Source: an uncultured Alkalilimnicola sp.
Lineage (GTDB): Bacteria; Pseudomonadota; Gammaproteobacteria; Nitrococcales; AK92
Length of the DNA: 64,000 nucleotides
Assembly (NCBI GenBank): GCA_937951875.1
Contig: CALGAN010000056.1
Location: forward strand, 1 to 64,000
Reading direction: 5' to 3'
The position numbers and the translations under genes are program-made. The notes below the pieces were generated by a model, which saw nothing but the letters and a program-made list of their open reading frames with translations, made no database searches and had not been told where the DNA came from. This document shows, in pieces, positions 1 through 7,933 of the stretch (position 1 is the first letter of the stretch; each line of letters opens with the position of its first letter).

Positions 1-190
1 GCACGTAACCCATTGATCTGTATAGGTCCACGTTGCGGCCTCTGCGGACTTCGGCCCTTAGCCGGCGAGCGAGGCTGGAGAGAAGAATGGCCAGGAGAGA
101 GCGAAATGGGGCCGAGATGGGCGAGACGACCGGAGGAAGGAAGTCCGCAGAAATCCGCAGGAGTCCCCGCGAACACGCGGGAGCGCGCAA
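1..190. other. window edge, no gene recognised
   Basis: This stretch lies beyond the 3' end of tRNA-Phe and its terminator. Reading frames across it have no recognisable domain, and those running into 229-304 are antisense readings of the tRNA. Two 8-bp arms, CTGCGGAC at 42-49 and GTCCGCAG at 143-150, are inverted copies about 93 bases apart, which may be chance. tRNA 3' ends are common integration sites, but no integrase or direct repeat of the tRNA end is visible here. Confidence 0.4.
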
Positions 191-219
191 AGAAAAAGGC
201 CAACCGAGAACGGTTGACC
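191..219 (-). terminator. Rho-independent terminator of tRNA-Phe
   Basis: Read on the minus strand, a 9-bp stem (219-211 pairing with 206-198, one G-U pair) closes a four-base loop and is followed by TTTTTCT at 197-191. It starts ten bases after the CCA end of tRNA-Phe, where a tRNA terminator is expected. Confidence 0.85.
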
Positions 220-228
220 TTCGTGTAT

Positions 229-304
229 TGGTGGCCAGGGACGGAATCGAACCGCCGACACGGGGATTTTCAGTCCCCTGCTCTACCTACTGAGCTACCT
301 GGCC
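229..304 (-). tRNA. tRNA-Phe (GAA)
   Basis: The minus strand reads as a complete cloverleaf of 76 bases including an encoded CCA at 231-229. The acceptor stem GGCCAGG pairs with CCTGGCC, the T loop carries GGTTCGATTCC, and the anticodon stem GGGGA/TCCCC holds the loop CTGAAAA, giving anticodon GAA for phenylalanine. It lies 3' of yggX on the same strand but has its own promoter-like sequence and terminator. Confidence 0.97.
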
Positions 305-318
305 GTGTGGAGGCGCTA

Positions 319-347
319 ATTCAACCGTGTTTGCGCGCGCTCGTCAA
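319..347 (-). promoter_or_regulatory. candidate promoter of tRNA-Phe
   Basis: On the minus strand TTGACG (347-342) is separated by 17 bases from TTGAAT (324-319), about 15 bases before the tRNA 5' end at 304. The -35 element overlaps the last codons of yggX. The -35 is strong and the -10 weak. Confidence 0.5.
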
Positions 348-616
348 GAGCGCCCCGGCTTGTAGTCGGGCGGCGGCTCGGAGCCCTGACCGAAGAAGAA
401 CTTCTCCATCTCACCCTCCAGGAAGGCGCGGGCCTTGGGGTCGATCGGGCTGAGGCGGTATTCGTTGATCAACATGGTCTGGTGGCGCAGCCACTCCTGC
501 CAAGCCTGCTTGGAGACGTTCTCGAAAATGCGCTTGCCCAAGGGGCCGGGGTAGGTGGGCCGGTCCAGGCCTTCGGCCTCCCGCTGCAGGCGCACGCAGT
601 ACACCATTCTCGTCAT
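344..616 (-). CDS. yggX: probable Fe(2+)-trafficking protein YggX
   Basis: The product is 90 aa, the usual family length. It has the N-terminal conserved cysteine (C7), the LQREAEGLD and GPLGKRI segments and the QTMLINEYRL stretch typical of YggX. YggX proteins are small cytosolic proteins linked to iron handling and protection of Fe-S clusters from oxidation. The start overlaps the 3' end of mutY by four bases, so the two are probably translationally coupled. mutY-yggX is a widespread gammaproteobacterial pair, and MutY itself carries a 4Fe-4S cluster, which fits the shared context. Confidence 0.95.
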   Translation of the reverse strand: MTRMVYCVRLQREAEGLDRPTYPGPLGKRIFENVSKQAWQEWLRHQTMLINEYRLSPIDPKARAFLEGEMEKFFFGQGSEPPPDYKPGRS

Positions 617-1707
617 CGTCGGTCTCCTTCGCTCAACTGTGCCAGCAGACGGCTCACCGGGGCCGCCAGGCCACGGCTGTCGGCAGAACCGACGTTATAC
701 CAGACGGTCTCCGGGCCTTCCATCAGCCCCGAGGCCTCCGCCACCCGCAGCCGCAGCGGTTCGATGTCGAGGTGGAAGTGGCTGAAGGTATGGCGCAGGA
801 TCGGCCAGCGTTCGATCTCCGTGGCAGTCAGCCCTAGGGCGGCGCAGCATTGCCGCCAGTCCTGGTCCGGCGCGCATTCCGGCAGCCCCCACAGGCCGCC
901 CCAGATGCCAGTGGGCGGGCGGCGCACCAGCAGCACACCCCGGCCGGATTCGAGCAGCAGCATGCGCACGCGCCGCACCGGCAGGGTCTTGCGCGGCTTG
1001 GGCTGGGGATAGGCGTCGGTTTCGCCGCGCTGGAAAGCGCGGCAGCCGTCGCGCAGCGGGCAGTCGCCGCAGCGCGGCTTGGCGCGAGTGCAGACCGTGG
1101 CGCCGAGATCCATCATGGCCTGGTTGAAATCGCGGCAGCGCTCGCGCGGGGTATAGCGCTCGGCCAGCCGCCACAGGGTCTGCTCGAACGCGCTCTGGCC
1201 GGGCCAGCCGTCCACCGCCTGCACGCGCGCGAGCACCCGCTTGCAGTTGCCGTCCAGGATCGGGTGGCGCTCGCCGCGCCCTAGCGACAGGATCGCCCCG
1301 GCGGTGGAGCGGCCGATGCCCGGCAAGGCGATGACCTCCTCGATGCTGGCCGGGAATTCGCCGCCGTAGCGCTCCACCAGCACCCGCGCGGCGGCGTGCA
1401 GGTTGCGCGCGCGGGCGTAGTAGCCGAGCCCGGACCAAAGGTGCAGCACATCGTCCAGCGGCGCGCCGGCCAGCGCCCGCACGTCGGGGAAGCGCTCCAT
1501 GAAGCGCTGGAAGTAGGGAATGACCGTGGCCACCTGGGTCTGCTGCAGCATCACCTCCGACACCCACACCCGATAAGGCGTGGCGGGATGCTGCCAGGGC
1601 AGGTCGTGGCGGCCGTGGCGGTCGAACCAGGCGAGCAGCCGGGCGGCGAACTGCTCGGGCGTGAACTCGCTCGCTGGCGCGGTAAGGTCCAGAGGCTGTT
1701 GACTCAT
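613..1707 (-). CDS. mutY: A/G-specific adenine DNA glycosylase MutY
   Basis: This 364-aa protein removes adenine mispaired with 8-oxoguanine in base-excision repair. Visible features are the catalytic Glu in SEVMLQQTQV (E51), the helix-hairpin-helix LPGIGRSTAGAI (128-139), the catalytic Asp in ILDGNCKRVLAR (D152), and a 4Fe-4S loop with cysteines 206, 213, 216 and 222 in the C-x6-C-x2-C-x5-C spacing. Residues from about 240 on form the NUDIX-like domain that reads 8-oxoG. It is complete and of normal length. It sits between an asmA-like gene and yggX, all on the minus strand. Together with mutM (56036-56851), both halves of the 8-oxoG system are in this window. Confidence 0.97.
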   Translation of the reverse strand: MSQQPLDLTAPASEFTPEQFAARLLAWFDRHGRHDLPWQHPATPYRVWVSEVMLQQTQVATVIPYFQRFMERFPDVRALAGAPLDDVLHLWSGLGYYARARNLHAAARVLVERYGGEFPASIEEVIALPGIGRSTAGAILSLGRGERHPILDGNCKRVLARVQAVDGWPGQSAFEQTLWRLAERYTPRERCRDFNQAMMDLGATVCTRAKPRCGDCPLRDGCRAFQRGETDAYPQPKPRKTLPVRRVRMLLLESGRGVLLVRRPPTGIWGGLWGLPECAPDQDWRQCCAALGLTATEIERWPILRHTFSHFHLDIEPLRLRVAEASGLMEGPETVWYNVGSADSRGLAAPVSRLLAQLSEGDRR

Positions 1708-1766
1708 GACTGGGAGGATAAGCGCGATGGCTGAGCGGCGTTCAGGGTGTAGGAGCCCGCGGAGGC

Positions 1767-1798
1767 AGGCTTCTCTCCCGGAATCGGGAGAGAAGCCT
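1767..1798. repeat. perfect 14-bp inverted repeat between asmA and mutY
   Basis: Arms 1767-1780 and 1785-1798 are exact reverse complements with the loop GAAT. The hairpin lies 36 bases past the asmA stop and about 60 bases before the mutY start. No T-run follows on either strand, so it is not a classical terminator. It may be a processing or termination-like structure in the asmA-mutY spacer. Confidence 0.7.
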
Positions 1799-1833
1799 TA
1801 AAGACCGATGTCTCGCCCCCTGGCCGGGTCGGC

Positions 1834-3993
1834 TTAGCGCCGCAGCAGGTTCTGCAGGCGGTCCTGCACTTTCTCCTTGGCCTTCTCTTCCAGCTGCTTG
1901 CGCTCTTCCTCCAGGCGAGCCTTGGCCTTCTCCTCGACCTCCTTGATCTTCTCGCCCTGCGACTGGCGCAGCGCCTCGGCCAGGTCGACCGTGACGCCCG
2001 GATCGGCGAACGGGCCGCGGATACGCAGCGGGATGGGGATACGCTTGAGCTGCTCCAGCTCCTCGCCGCCCTGGCCGGCGAGGGTGCCGACCAGATTGAC
2101 GGTGAGCAGGTAGTCGACCTGCTGCGCCGGCAGGTTCAGTTCGCCCTTGCCGGTGATGCGCATCAGCGGCGACTGCAGGCTCAGGTCGTCGTTGCGGCCG
2201 ACGCCGTTCTTGAACACCAGCGTTCCGCCCAAGGCGCTGAAGTCGGTGCGCTGGTCCTGCCGCTGCTCCTCTGACAGGCTCTGACCGGTCAGCCGCGCCT
2301 GGGCCATGCGGATGCTGCGGGCGATGTTGATGCCGTTGATGGCGCCGTCGGTGAACTGAAAGCTGGCCTCGCCGTCGAGGCTGCGCAGCATGGCGTCGCC
2401 GTCGTGGCCGCGCATGGTGCCGCTGACGATCACGTTGCCGTTGCCGAGGATCTTGGGTTCGCCGATCAGATCCTGCAGCAGCGGCCCGGACTGGACACCG
2501 GACAGGCGCTGATTGAGGTTGATCACCGGCTCGCTGCCGCGGGCATCCAGCCGAACGGCGCCGGCGTAGTTGCCCTGATAGAGCTCGGCGCTCATCGGTT
2601 CCAGGCGGATGTCGCCGCCCTTGGCGCGCAGCTGCGCCTTCAGCTGCTCGAGCTTCAGCCCTTTCACGGTCACCAAGCCGACCCGCAGCGTGCCGTCGAG
2701 GTCGAGCTGGCGCAGCGTCTCCATGGGCAGCTCCTGCTTGGCCTGCTCCTGACCGCCGGCGGCGGGCGCGTCCTGGCCGCTCGACCGCTGCCCCCCGCCC
2801 TGCGCCTGCTCGGGCGGCAAGTAGCGGTCGAGGTTGATCTGGTCGACCACCAGATTGAAGCTGGCCGCCACCGGCGAGAACGAACGCAGCGTGGCTTCGC
2901 CCTGGACGACGGTGCCATCCAGCTTGGCCAGCAGCTCGCTGATGCGAAGGGTGGTGCCGGCATAGCGGATCGCGGTCTGCAGCGAGGCGGTGGTGAGCGC
3001 CTTCTGATCGGCCGTTTGCGGCGGGTCGATGGCGAGACGCTGCATGAGCTGGCGCGGGTTGAACTCGGGCACGGTCAGCTTGGCGTTCACCCACGGCCCC
3101 TCGGCGGGCAGCTCGGCTTCGGCCTCGCCCTGCACGGTCAGGCCCAGGGTTTCCAGGGTCAGACGCGGCACCACGTAGCGCTGGGCCTTGAGGTCCCCCT
3201 CGACCGCCGCTTTGAGCGCGGCGACCAGCTCGCCGGCCGGCACGGCCTCGCCGCGGGCGGTGACGTTCAAGGCCAGATCGGGAATCGACAGCCGCTGGTT
3301 GGCCTGATCGAAGCTCACCCGGCCGCTGAGCTCGCCGACGAGCTGCGGCAGATCCTTGCCGCTGAGGCTCCAGCGCGCCTTCACCGGGATCGGCCGCGCC
3401 GGATCCAGCTCCGCCACCTGCAGCTCCAGCGGGTCGAGCACGTAGCGGGCGCCGCTGACGCGATCCTCGTACACCAGCGTAGCGGCGTTGAGCTCGAAGC
3501 CGCCGAGCCGCTCCAGGGTCACCGCCGGGCCGCCCTCCCCGGCGGACGGCTCCGCCGGCTCGGCCGGAGCGGCCTCCTCGCGCTGGAAGCGCTCGATCAG
3601 CTCCTCCCAGTTGGCGCGGCCGGATTCGTTGCGCACCAGCCGCACCGCCAGGCCGTCGACCACGATCTTGTCCAGCACCACCCGGCGCTGCAGCAGCGGC
3701 GTCAGCTGCACCGCCAGCCGGGCGCCGTCCAGCGCCAGAAACGGCTCGGCGCCGAAGCCGGGCGCGTCGGCGAGCTGGGAGCGGCCGAGCTGCAGGCCCA
3801 GCCAAGGGAAGAAGGTCAGACCGATGTCGCCCTCGATGGTGAGCTTGCGGCCGGTATGCCGCTCCACGGCGGCGGCGATCTCGTCCTTGTAATCGTTGGG
3901 ATCGAACAGCAGCAGGATGGCAACGACGGCCGCGGCCACCACACCCACCACCAGTCCGACCGCTATCAGCAACCACTTCACAGCGCGTGCCAT
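1834..3993 (-). CDS. asmA: AsmA family protein
   Basis: A 719-aa envelope protein of the AsmA family, whose members are thought to act in outer-membrane assembly or lipid transport between membranes. There is a single N-terminal membrane segment (about residues 5-30) followed by the characteristic FDPNDYK, then a long beta-rich region with the typical C-terminal GALNG-like part (FTDGAINGINIA, LTGQSLSEEQ, QRTDFSALGGTLVF). The last 40 residues are a Lys/Glu coiled coil. I chose the ATG at 3993 because AGGAGAGGAG lies just upstream; the frame also opens eight codons earlier at a TTG. It is first in the asmA-mutY-yggX block. Confidence 0.88.
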   Translation of the reverse strand: MARAVKWLLIAVGLVVGVVAAAVVAILLLFDPNDYKDEIAAAVERHTGRKLTIEGDIGLTFFPWLGLQLGRSQLADAPGFGAEPFLALDGARLAVQLTPLLQRRVVLDKIVVDGLAVRLVRNESGRANWEELIERFQREEAAPAEPAEPSAGEGGPAVTLERLGGFELNAATLVYEDRVSGARYVLDPLELQVAELDPARPIPVKARWSLSGKDLPQLVGELSGRVSFDQANQRLSIPDLALNVTARGEAVPAGELVAALKAAVEGDLKAQRYVVPRLTLETLGLTVQGEAEAELPAEGPWVNAKLTVPEFNPRQLMQRLAIDPPQTADQKALTTASLQTAIRYAGTTLRISELLAKLDGTVVQGEATLRSFSPVAASFNLVVDQINLDRYLPPEQAQGGGQRSSGQDAPAAGGQEQAKQELPMETLRQLDLDGTLRVGLVTVKGLKLEQLKAQLRAKGGDIRLEPMSAELYQGNYAGAVRLDARGSEPVINLNQRLSGVQSGPLLQDLIGEPKILGNGNVIVSGTMRGHDGDAMLRSLDGEASFQFTDGAINGINIARSIRMAQARLTGQSLSEEQRQDQRTDFSALGGTLVFKNGVGRNDDLSLQSPLMRITGKGELNLPAQQVDYLLTVNLVGTLAGQGGEELEQLKRIPIPLRIRGPFADPGVTVDLAEALRQSQGEKIKEVEEKAKARLEEERKQLEEKAKEKVQDRLQNLLRR

Positions 3994-4150
3994 CGCTCCT
4001 CTCCTAGCCGGTACCAATCGCTTTGCTTTCTATACTAGCTTTGAGATCGGGTCGCACTCACTCCCCGACCGGGACGGGTGGGCTGCGCGCCGTACCCGTG
4101 GGTGCCTCGATCGATCCGCGATGGGACTCACCACCAACGGGAGAGACGCT

Positions 4151-4657
4151 ATGAGCGAATACTGTGTCGTGGTCGCCGGGGGCGCCAAGGCCCGGATTTA
4201 CACCCTGGAGCCGGCCGAGCTGCCCGAGCTGCAGTCCGGACCCAACCTGGTCGAACGCCGAACGCTCAGCAATCCCCAGCGCCAGGCGCGCGCGGCGGAC
4301 ATCTACGCCGAAGTGCGCAGCGGTCGTAACCGGCCAGCCATCGGCCCCGGCCACGGCGTGCACGACCATCGCGAGGAAAGCGATCGGGAAGCCGACCGCC
4401 GCTTCGCCCGCAACATCGCCGCCGAGGTCAGCGAACTGGTCGGCCGCAACGGCTATCAGCACGTGGTGCTATGCGCCGAGCGGCGCATGCTCGGCCTGCT
4501 GCGCCCCAGCCTGACCGGCAGCCTGGATCCGAAAGGCATCCAGGTGCACGAGGTCGCCAAGGACCTGCTCAAGCTCGACCTGCGCCAGCTCCACGACCGG
4601 CTGGCGCGCACCGGCCATCTGCCGCCGCGGCGCGAGCCACGCGCCACCGTCAACTGA
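4151..4657 (+). CDS. host attachment family protein (baeRF-like)
   Basis: The product has 168 aa. The opening CVVVAGGAKARIYTL, the central GPGHGVHDH and EADRRFARNIAAEV stretch, and VVLCAERRMLGLLRPSL before a final HEVAKDLLKLD match the family called 'protein required for attachment to host cells'. That family has been related to archaeo-eukaryotic release-factor-like folds. The family name is historical and does not establish an attachment role here; the molecular function is unknown. GGGAGAG precedes the ATG. A TATACT -10-like hexamer is at 4031-4036, but I see no matching -35. The gene stands alone between minus-strand neighbours. Confidence 0.8.
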   Translation: MSEYCVVVAGGAKARIYTLEPAELPELQSGPNLVERRTLSNPQRQARAADIYAEVRSGRNRPAIGPGHGVHDHREESDREADRRFARNIAAEVSELVGRNGYQHVVLCAERRMLGLLRPSLTGSLDPKGIQVHEVAKDLLKLDLRQLHDRLARTGHLPPRREPRATVN

Positions 4658-4669
4658 CGGTCCGGACCG

Positions 4670-4695
4670 GGTGAGGGCGCGTCCGCGCCCTCACC
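4670..4695. repeat. 11-bp inverted repeat between convergent genes
   Basis: Arms 4670-4680 and 4685-4695 are perfect complements around the loop GTCC. The structure overlaps the stop codon of the minus-strand nucleotidase gene and follows the plus-strand gene. It is probably a shared transcript-end hairpin, but it has no T-run on either side. Confidence 0.6.
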
Positions 4696-6460
4696 AACCG
4701 AGCAACCGGCCGCCGGGCGGATGACGCAGCGGCGAGTTCTCGCGCAGCTCGCGCACGAACTCGTCCAGCAGCAGCACCCCGCTGTCCTCGCAAAGGCGAT
4801 CGGCGCGCGCGCAGGCGTCCGGGAACATGGTGTAGGCGTCGCCGCCGGCCAGGGCGATGAACTCGTTGCTAGCGACCCGGTAAGTCGCGTCGAGCCGGAC
4901 CGGCTCGCCCTGCACCTGCAGCGCGGTGACCACACCGCCGGGACGCAGCGCGTCGGGGCACTCCGGCGGCGGTACCGAGCCCTCGTGGTCCATGGCGTTC
5001 TGCAGGGCGACGACACTGTCGCCGCAATAACGCACGGTCATGCCGGCGATTTGCGGGAAGCTGCCGGAGTACTCGGCCTTGCCGGTGGCCGGGTCGTAGC
5101 CCCAGGTCAGGCCGTGGTCCAGCGCCGCCACCAGCTCGGCGCCGGTCAGTTCGACCACGACGATCCTGTTGTCGAATGGCAGCACTTCGAGTGCCTGGCC
5201 GAAGGTCACCGGCCCCGGCGCGATGGAGGCGCGGATGCCGCCGCCGTTGACGAGTGCCGCTTGGGCGCCGTACGCCGAGCCGGCGTAGCGCAGCATCACG
5301 TCGGCCACCAGATCGCCGAGCGGCATCTCGCGGTGCCGCACGCCGGAGACGCTGCCGCCGGCGAACTCGTCGGCCGCGCTGCCGACCACCACCGCGCTCA
5401 TCGCCTCCACCGGCCGCAGGTACTCGCTGACTCTCGCCGCCAAGGCCGCGTCCTCGGCGATCGAGTCATCGATGGGAATGGGCGCGCCGGCCCATTCCTG
5501 CAGCACGCCCTGTTCGTCGAAGCGCAGATCCAGCCGCCCAAGCACCTTGCCCCACTCCCAGGCGCTCACCACCAGCACCGGCTTGCCGTCGGCGTCGCGG
5601 CGCACGGTCGGGTACGGGCCGGCGACGCTAGCCGCCAGGTAGGCTGTGGCCGGTTCGGCCGCCAGGGCCTCGGCATCACCCAGCAGCTTATGATCGTGGC
5701 CGGAGACGATCACGTCCACACCGCGATACTTGCCGGCCAGTTCGAGATCCAGCGTGTAGCCGACGTGGGACAGCAGCACGATGATCTTCACCCCGGCGGC
5801 GGTGAGCCGGTCGACCTCGCGCTGCACGCTCTCCACGTAGTCCAGGAAGCGGATATTGGGCCCCGGCGAGGAAAGATCGGCGGTGGTGGCGGTGACGATG
5901 CCGACGATGCCGATCGGGCGACCCGCCTTGTGCACCACCACGCTGTCCGTCAGCAGATCCTGGCCGGCCAGCGCCGGCTCGTCGCGGTAATCGAGGTTGG
6001 TCGCCACCACCGGCACGGTCAACCGATCGGTGGGATACTCCACCCCGGCGATGGTCGCCGGCTCGCCCCGCAGCGCCCGCGCCAAGCCTGTCGGGCCGCG
6101 GTCGAACTCGTGATTGCCGAGGGTGACGGCGTCGTAGCGCAGGTCGTTGAGCACCATCACCGCCTCCGAACCCTGCCAGGCGCTGAAGAACAGCGTGCCC
6201 TGGAAGTAGTCGCCGGCATCCACCAGCAGCACGCGATCGGCACCGACCTCGGCGCGCACCGCCTCGACGGCGCTCTTCAGCCGCGCCACCCCGCCCTGGC
6301 TGGGGTTGCCGCCGAACGGCTGCAGATGGCTGTGCAGATCGTTGGTGTGGAGCAGGGTCAGCGTGACCTGGGATTGCGGCTCGGGTCTGCTGCTGCCGGC
6401 GCTGCACGCAGCGAGCGCCGCGGCAGCGGCGAGCGCAATCAACGACATTCTTATTCTCAT
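4691..6460 (-). CDS. 5'-nucleotidase / metallophosphatase lipoprotein (UshA-like)
   Basis: A 589-aa protein starting with a lipoprotein signal (AALAAC, acylated Cys near residue 19). The N-terminal metallophosphatase domain shows the dinuclear metal motifs HTNDLHSHL, DAGDYFQG, GNHEFDRGP, LLSHVGY and SGHDHKLL. The C-terminal 5'-nucleotidase domain carries NGGGIRASI and the substrate-binding segment EVLPFDNRIVVVELTG. It probably hydrolyses nucleotides or UDP-sugars at the cell envelope for phosphate and nucleoside salvage; the exact substrate cannot be read from the sequence. It is a single-gene unit. An inverted repeat lies in its leader (6468-6510). Confidence 0.92.
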   Translation of the reverse strand: MRIRMSLIALAAAAALAACSAGSSRPEPQSQVTLTLLHTNDLHSHLQPFGGNPSQGGVARLKSAVEAVRAEVGADRVLLVDAGDYFQGTLFFSAWQGSEAVMVLNDLRYDAVTLGNHEFDRGPTGLARALRGEPATIAGVEYPTDRLTVPVVATNLDYRDEPALAGQDLLTDSVVVHKAGRPIGIVGIVTATTADLSSPGPNIRFLDYVESVQREVDRLTAAGVKIIVLLSHVGYTLDLELAGKYRGVDVIVSGHDHKLLGDAEALAAEPATAYLAASVAGPYPTVRRDADGKPVLVVSAWEWGKVLGRLDLRFDEQGVLQEWAGAPIPIDDSIAEDAALAARVSEYLRPVEAMSAVVVGSAADEFAGGSVSGVRHREMPLGDLVADVMLRYAGSAYGAQAALVNGGGIRASIAPGPVTFGQALEVLPFDNRIVVVELTGAELVAALDHGLTWGYDPATGKAEYSGSFPQIAGMTVRYCGDSVVALQNAMDHEGSVPPPECPDALRPGGVVTALQVQGEPVRLDATYRVASNEFIALAGGDAYTMFPDACARADRLCEDSGVLLLDEFVRELRENSPLRHPPGGRLLGW

Positions 6461-6467
6461 CGATCCC

Positions 6468-6510
6468 CCGAATAGTCGGCTCGCCCACAGGCGAAAATCA
6501 GATTATTCGG
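6468..6510 (-). promoter_or_regulatory. nested inverted repeat in the nucleotidase leader
   Basis: Outer arms CCGAATA (6468-6474) and TATTCGG (6504-6510) enclose an inner hairpin TCGCC-CACA-GGCGA (6481-6494). This lies immediately upstream of the minus-strand start at 6460. It could be a leader hairpin or an operator; nothing more specific is visible. Confidence 0.3.
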
Positions 6511-6519
6511 GTCGAACGA

Positions 6520-6525
6520 TATAAT
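6520..6525 (+). promoter_or_regulatory. isolated consensus -10 hexamer TATAAT
   Basis: A perfect TATAAT on the plus strand stands out in this GC-rich DNA. There is no good -35 at 16-18 bases. If active, transcription would run antisense through tRNA-Gly toward thiS. The only open frame before thiS is an antisense reading of the tRNA and is not a gene. Confidence 0.25.
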
Positions 6526-6658
6526 GAGCGCGACCATGCCTGCACCGCTCGCGGCATGGCGATACGCCGAGAGACCGGCACGGACGAATCTGGAACGGCG
6601 GAAGCGGCTATCGATGCGCCTTGGAACGCCCGGCGCGGTCGACTCGGCGGAGGGAAAC

Positions 6659-6732
6659 TGGAGCGGGTGATGGGAATCGAACCCACGTCATCAGCTTGGG
6701 AAGCTGAGGTTCTACCATTGAACTACACCCGC
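6659..6732 (-). tRNA. tRNA-Gly (CCC)
   Basis: The minus strand gives a complete 74-base cloverleaf with encoded CCA (6661-6659). The acceptor stem GCGGGTG pairs with CACCCGC, the discriminator is U as usual for glycine tRNAs, the T arm has GGTTCGATTCC, and the anticodon stem TCAGC/GCTGA holds TTCCCAA, giving anticodon CCC. Confidence 0.96.
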
Positions 6733-6744
6733 GCGTGCTCCTCG

Positions 6745-6773
6745 TATTATGAGTGATTCGCGCCGGCGCGCAA
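6745..6773 (-). promoter_or_regulatory. candidate promoter of tRNA-Gly
   Basis: On the minus strand TTGCGC (6773-6768) and ATAATA (6750-6745) are 17 bases apart and sit 13 bases before the tRNA 5' end at 6732, the position expected for a tRNA promoter. Confidence 0.45.
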
Positions 6774-6828
6774 GCCCGGCGAACCCCCGCCTTGTTGTAG
6801 AATGGCCCGCCTGACCGGAGGACAGCCC

Positions 6829-7029
6829 ATGGAAATCATTCTCAATGGCGAGCCGGCCAGCGTCCCCGACGGGACCACCGTGGCCGATCTGATCGAGCGG
6901 CTTGCACTCTCGGGCAAACGCATCGCCCTGGAAATCAACGAGGACATCGTGCCGCGCAGCCAGTACGGCGAACGGCGGCTCCAGCCCGGCGACCGGCTCG
7001 AGATCGTCCACGCCATCGGCGGCGGCTGA
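6829..7029 (+). CDS. thiS: sulfur carrier protein ThiS
   Basis: A 66-aa ubiquitin-like protein that, as a C-terminal thiocarboxylate, carries sulfur for the thiazole ring of thiamine. It begins MEIILNGEP and ends in IGGG; the terminal Gly-Gly is the site adenylated and thiolated by ThiF-type enzymes. GGAGGA lies six bases before the ATG. thiG follows 25 bases downstream, the usual pair. No thiF, thiH or thiO is in the window. A TAGAAT hexamer at 6798-6803 may be the -10 of this operon, but I see no clear -35. Confidence 0.95.
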   Translation: MEIILNGEPASVPDGTTVADLIERLALSGKRIALEINEDIVPRSQYGERRLQPGDRLEIVHAIGGG

Positions 7030-7054
7030 ACTTCCCAACCCATCCGGAGACCGT

Positions 7055-7846
7055 ATGAACGACACGCGCGACGACCTGCTCACCATCGCCGGCAAAACCT
7101 ACCGCTCGCGTCTCCTGGTGGGCACCGGCAAGTACAAGGACTTCGAGGAAACTCGCCAAGCGATCGAAGCCAGCGGCGCCGAGATCGTCACCGTCGCCAT
7201 CCGCCGCACCAACATCGGCCAGAACGCCGGCGAGCCCAATCTGCTGGACGTGCTGCCGCCGGACCGCTACACCATCCTGCCCAACACCGCCGGCTGCTAC
7301 ACCGCCAAGGACGCGGTGCGCACCTGCCGGCTGGCGCGCGAGCTGCTGGACGGGCACGACCTGGTGAAGCTGGAGGTGCTGGGCGACGACAAGACGCTTT
7401 ACCCCGACCTGCCCGCCACCCTGGAAGCGGCCGAGCAGCTGGTCAAGGAAGGCTTCAAGGTGATGGTCTACACCTCCGACGATCCGATCATGGCCAAGCG
7501 CTTCGAGGAGCTGGGCTGCGTGGCGGTGATGCCGCTGGCCGCGCCGATCGGCTCCGGCCTGGGCATCCAGAACCGCTACAACATCCTCACCATCGTCGAG
7601 AACGCCAAGGTGCCGATTCTGGTGGACGCCGGCGTCGGCACGGCCTCGGACGCCGCCATCGCCATGGAGCTGGGCTGCGACGGCGTGCTGATGAACACCG
7701 CCATCGCCGGCGCCAAGAATCCGGTGCTGATGGCTTCGGCCATGCGCAAGGCGGTCGAGGCCGGCCGCGAGGCTTTCCGCGCCGGCCGCATCCCGCGCAA
7801 GCGCTACGCCAGCGCCTCGTCGCCGCTGGACGGTACGTTCTTCTGA
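7055..7846 (+). CDS. thiG: thiazole synthase ThiG
   Basis: The 263-aa enzyme builds the thiamine thiazole phosphate from 1-deoxy-xylulose 5-phosphate, dehydroglycine and ThiS thiocarboxylate. The substrate-binding lysine sits in DLVKLEVLGD (K105). NIGQNAGEPNLLDVLP, PLAAPIGSGLGIQN and VDAGVGTASDAA are the family signature and phosphate-binding loops of the TIM barrel. The ATG at 7055 is preceded by CGGAG. The gene is complete, normal in length and co-directional with thiS and trmB. Confidence 0.97.
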   Translation: MNDTRDDLLTIAGKTYRSRLLVGTGKYKDFEETRQAIEASGAEIVTVAIRRTNIGQNAGEPNLLDVLPPDRYTILPNTAGCYTAKDAVRTCRLARELLDGHDLVKLEVLGDDKTLYPDLPATLEAAEQLVKEGFKVMVYTSDDPIMAKRFEELGCVAVMPLAAPIGSGLGIQNRYNILTIVENAKVPILVDAGVGTASDAAIAMELGCDGVLMNTAIAGAKNPVLMASAMRKAVEAGREAFRAGRIPRKRYASASSPLDGTFF

Positions 7847-7933
7847 GGCCCGGCCCGACGGCGGGCGAGGCCCGCCTTGCCCGCCCGGGCCGATTCCGCC
7901 ATCCTACGCGCCCCAATCCAGGCAGCAACCGAA

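Noticed and set aside
13..453. frames covering tRNA-Phe at the window start
   Set aside because: They are readings through the tRNA and the yggX 3' end, with no domain.
2404..4038. 544-codon plus-strand frame over asmA
   Set aside because: Shadow of the AsmA-family gene, which has a membrane segment, family motifs and a ribosome site on the other strand.
6556..6756. 66-codon plus-strand frame over tRNA-Gly
   Set aside because: Its tail is the well-known antisense translation of a tRNA (MGIEPTSSAWEAEV type) and not a protein gene.
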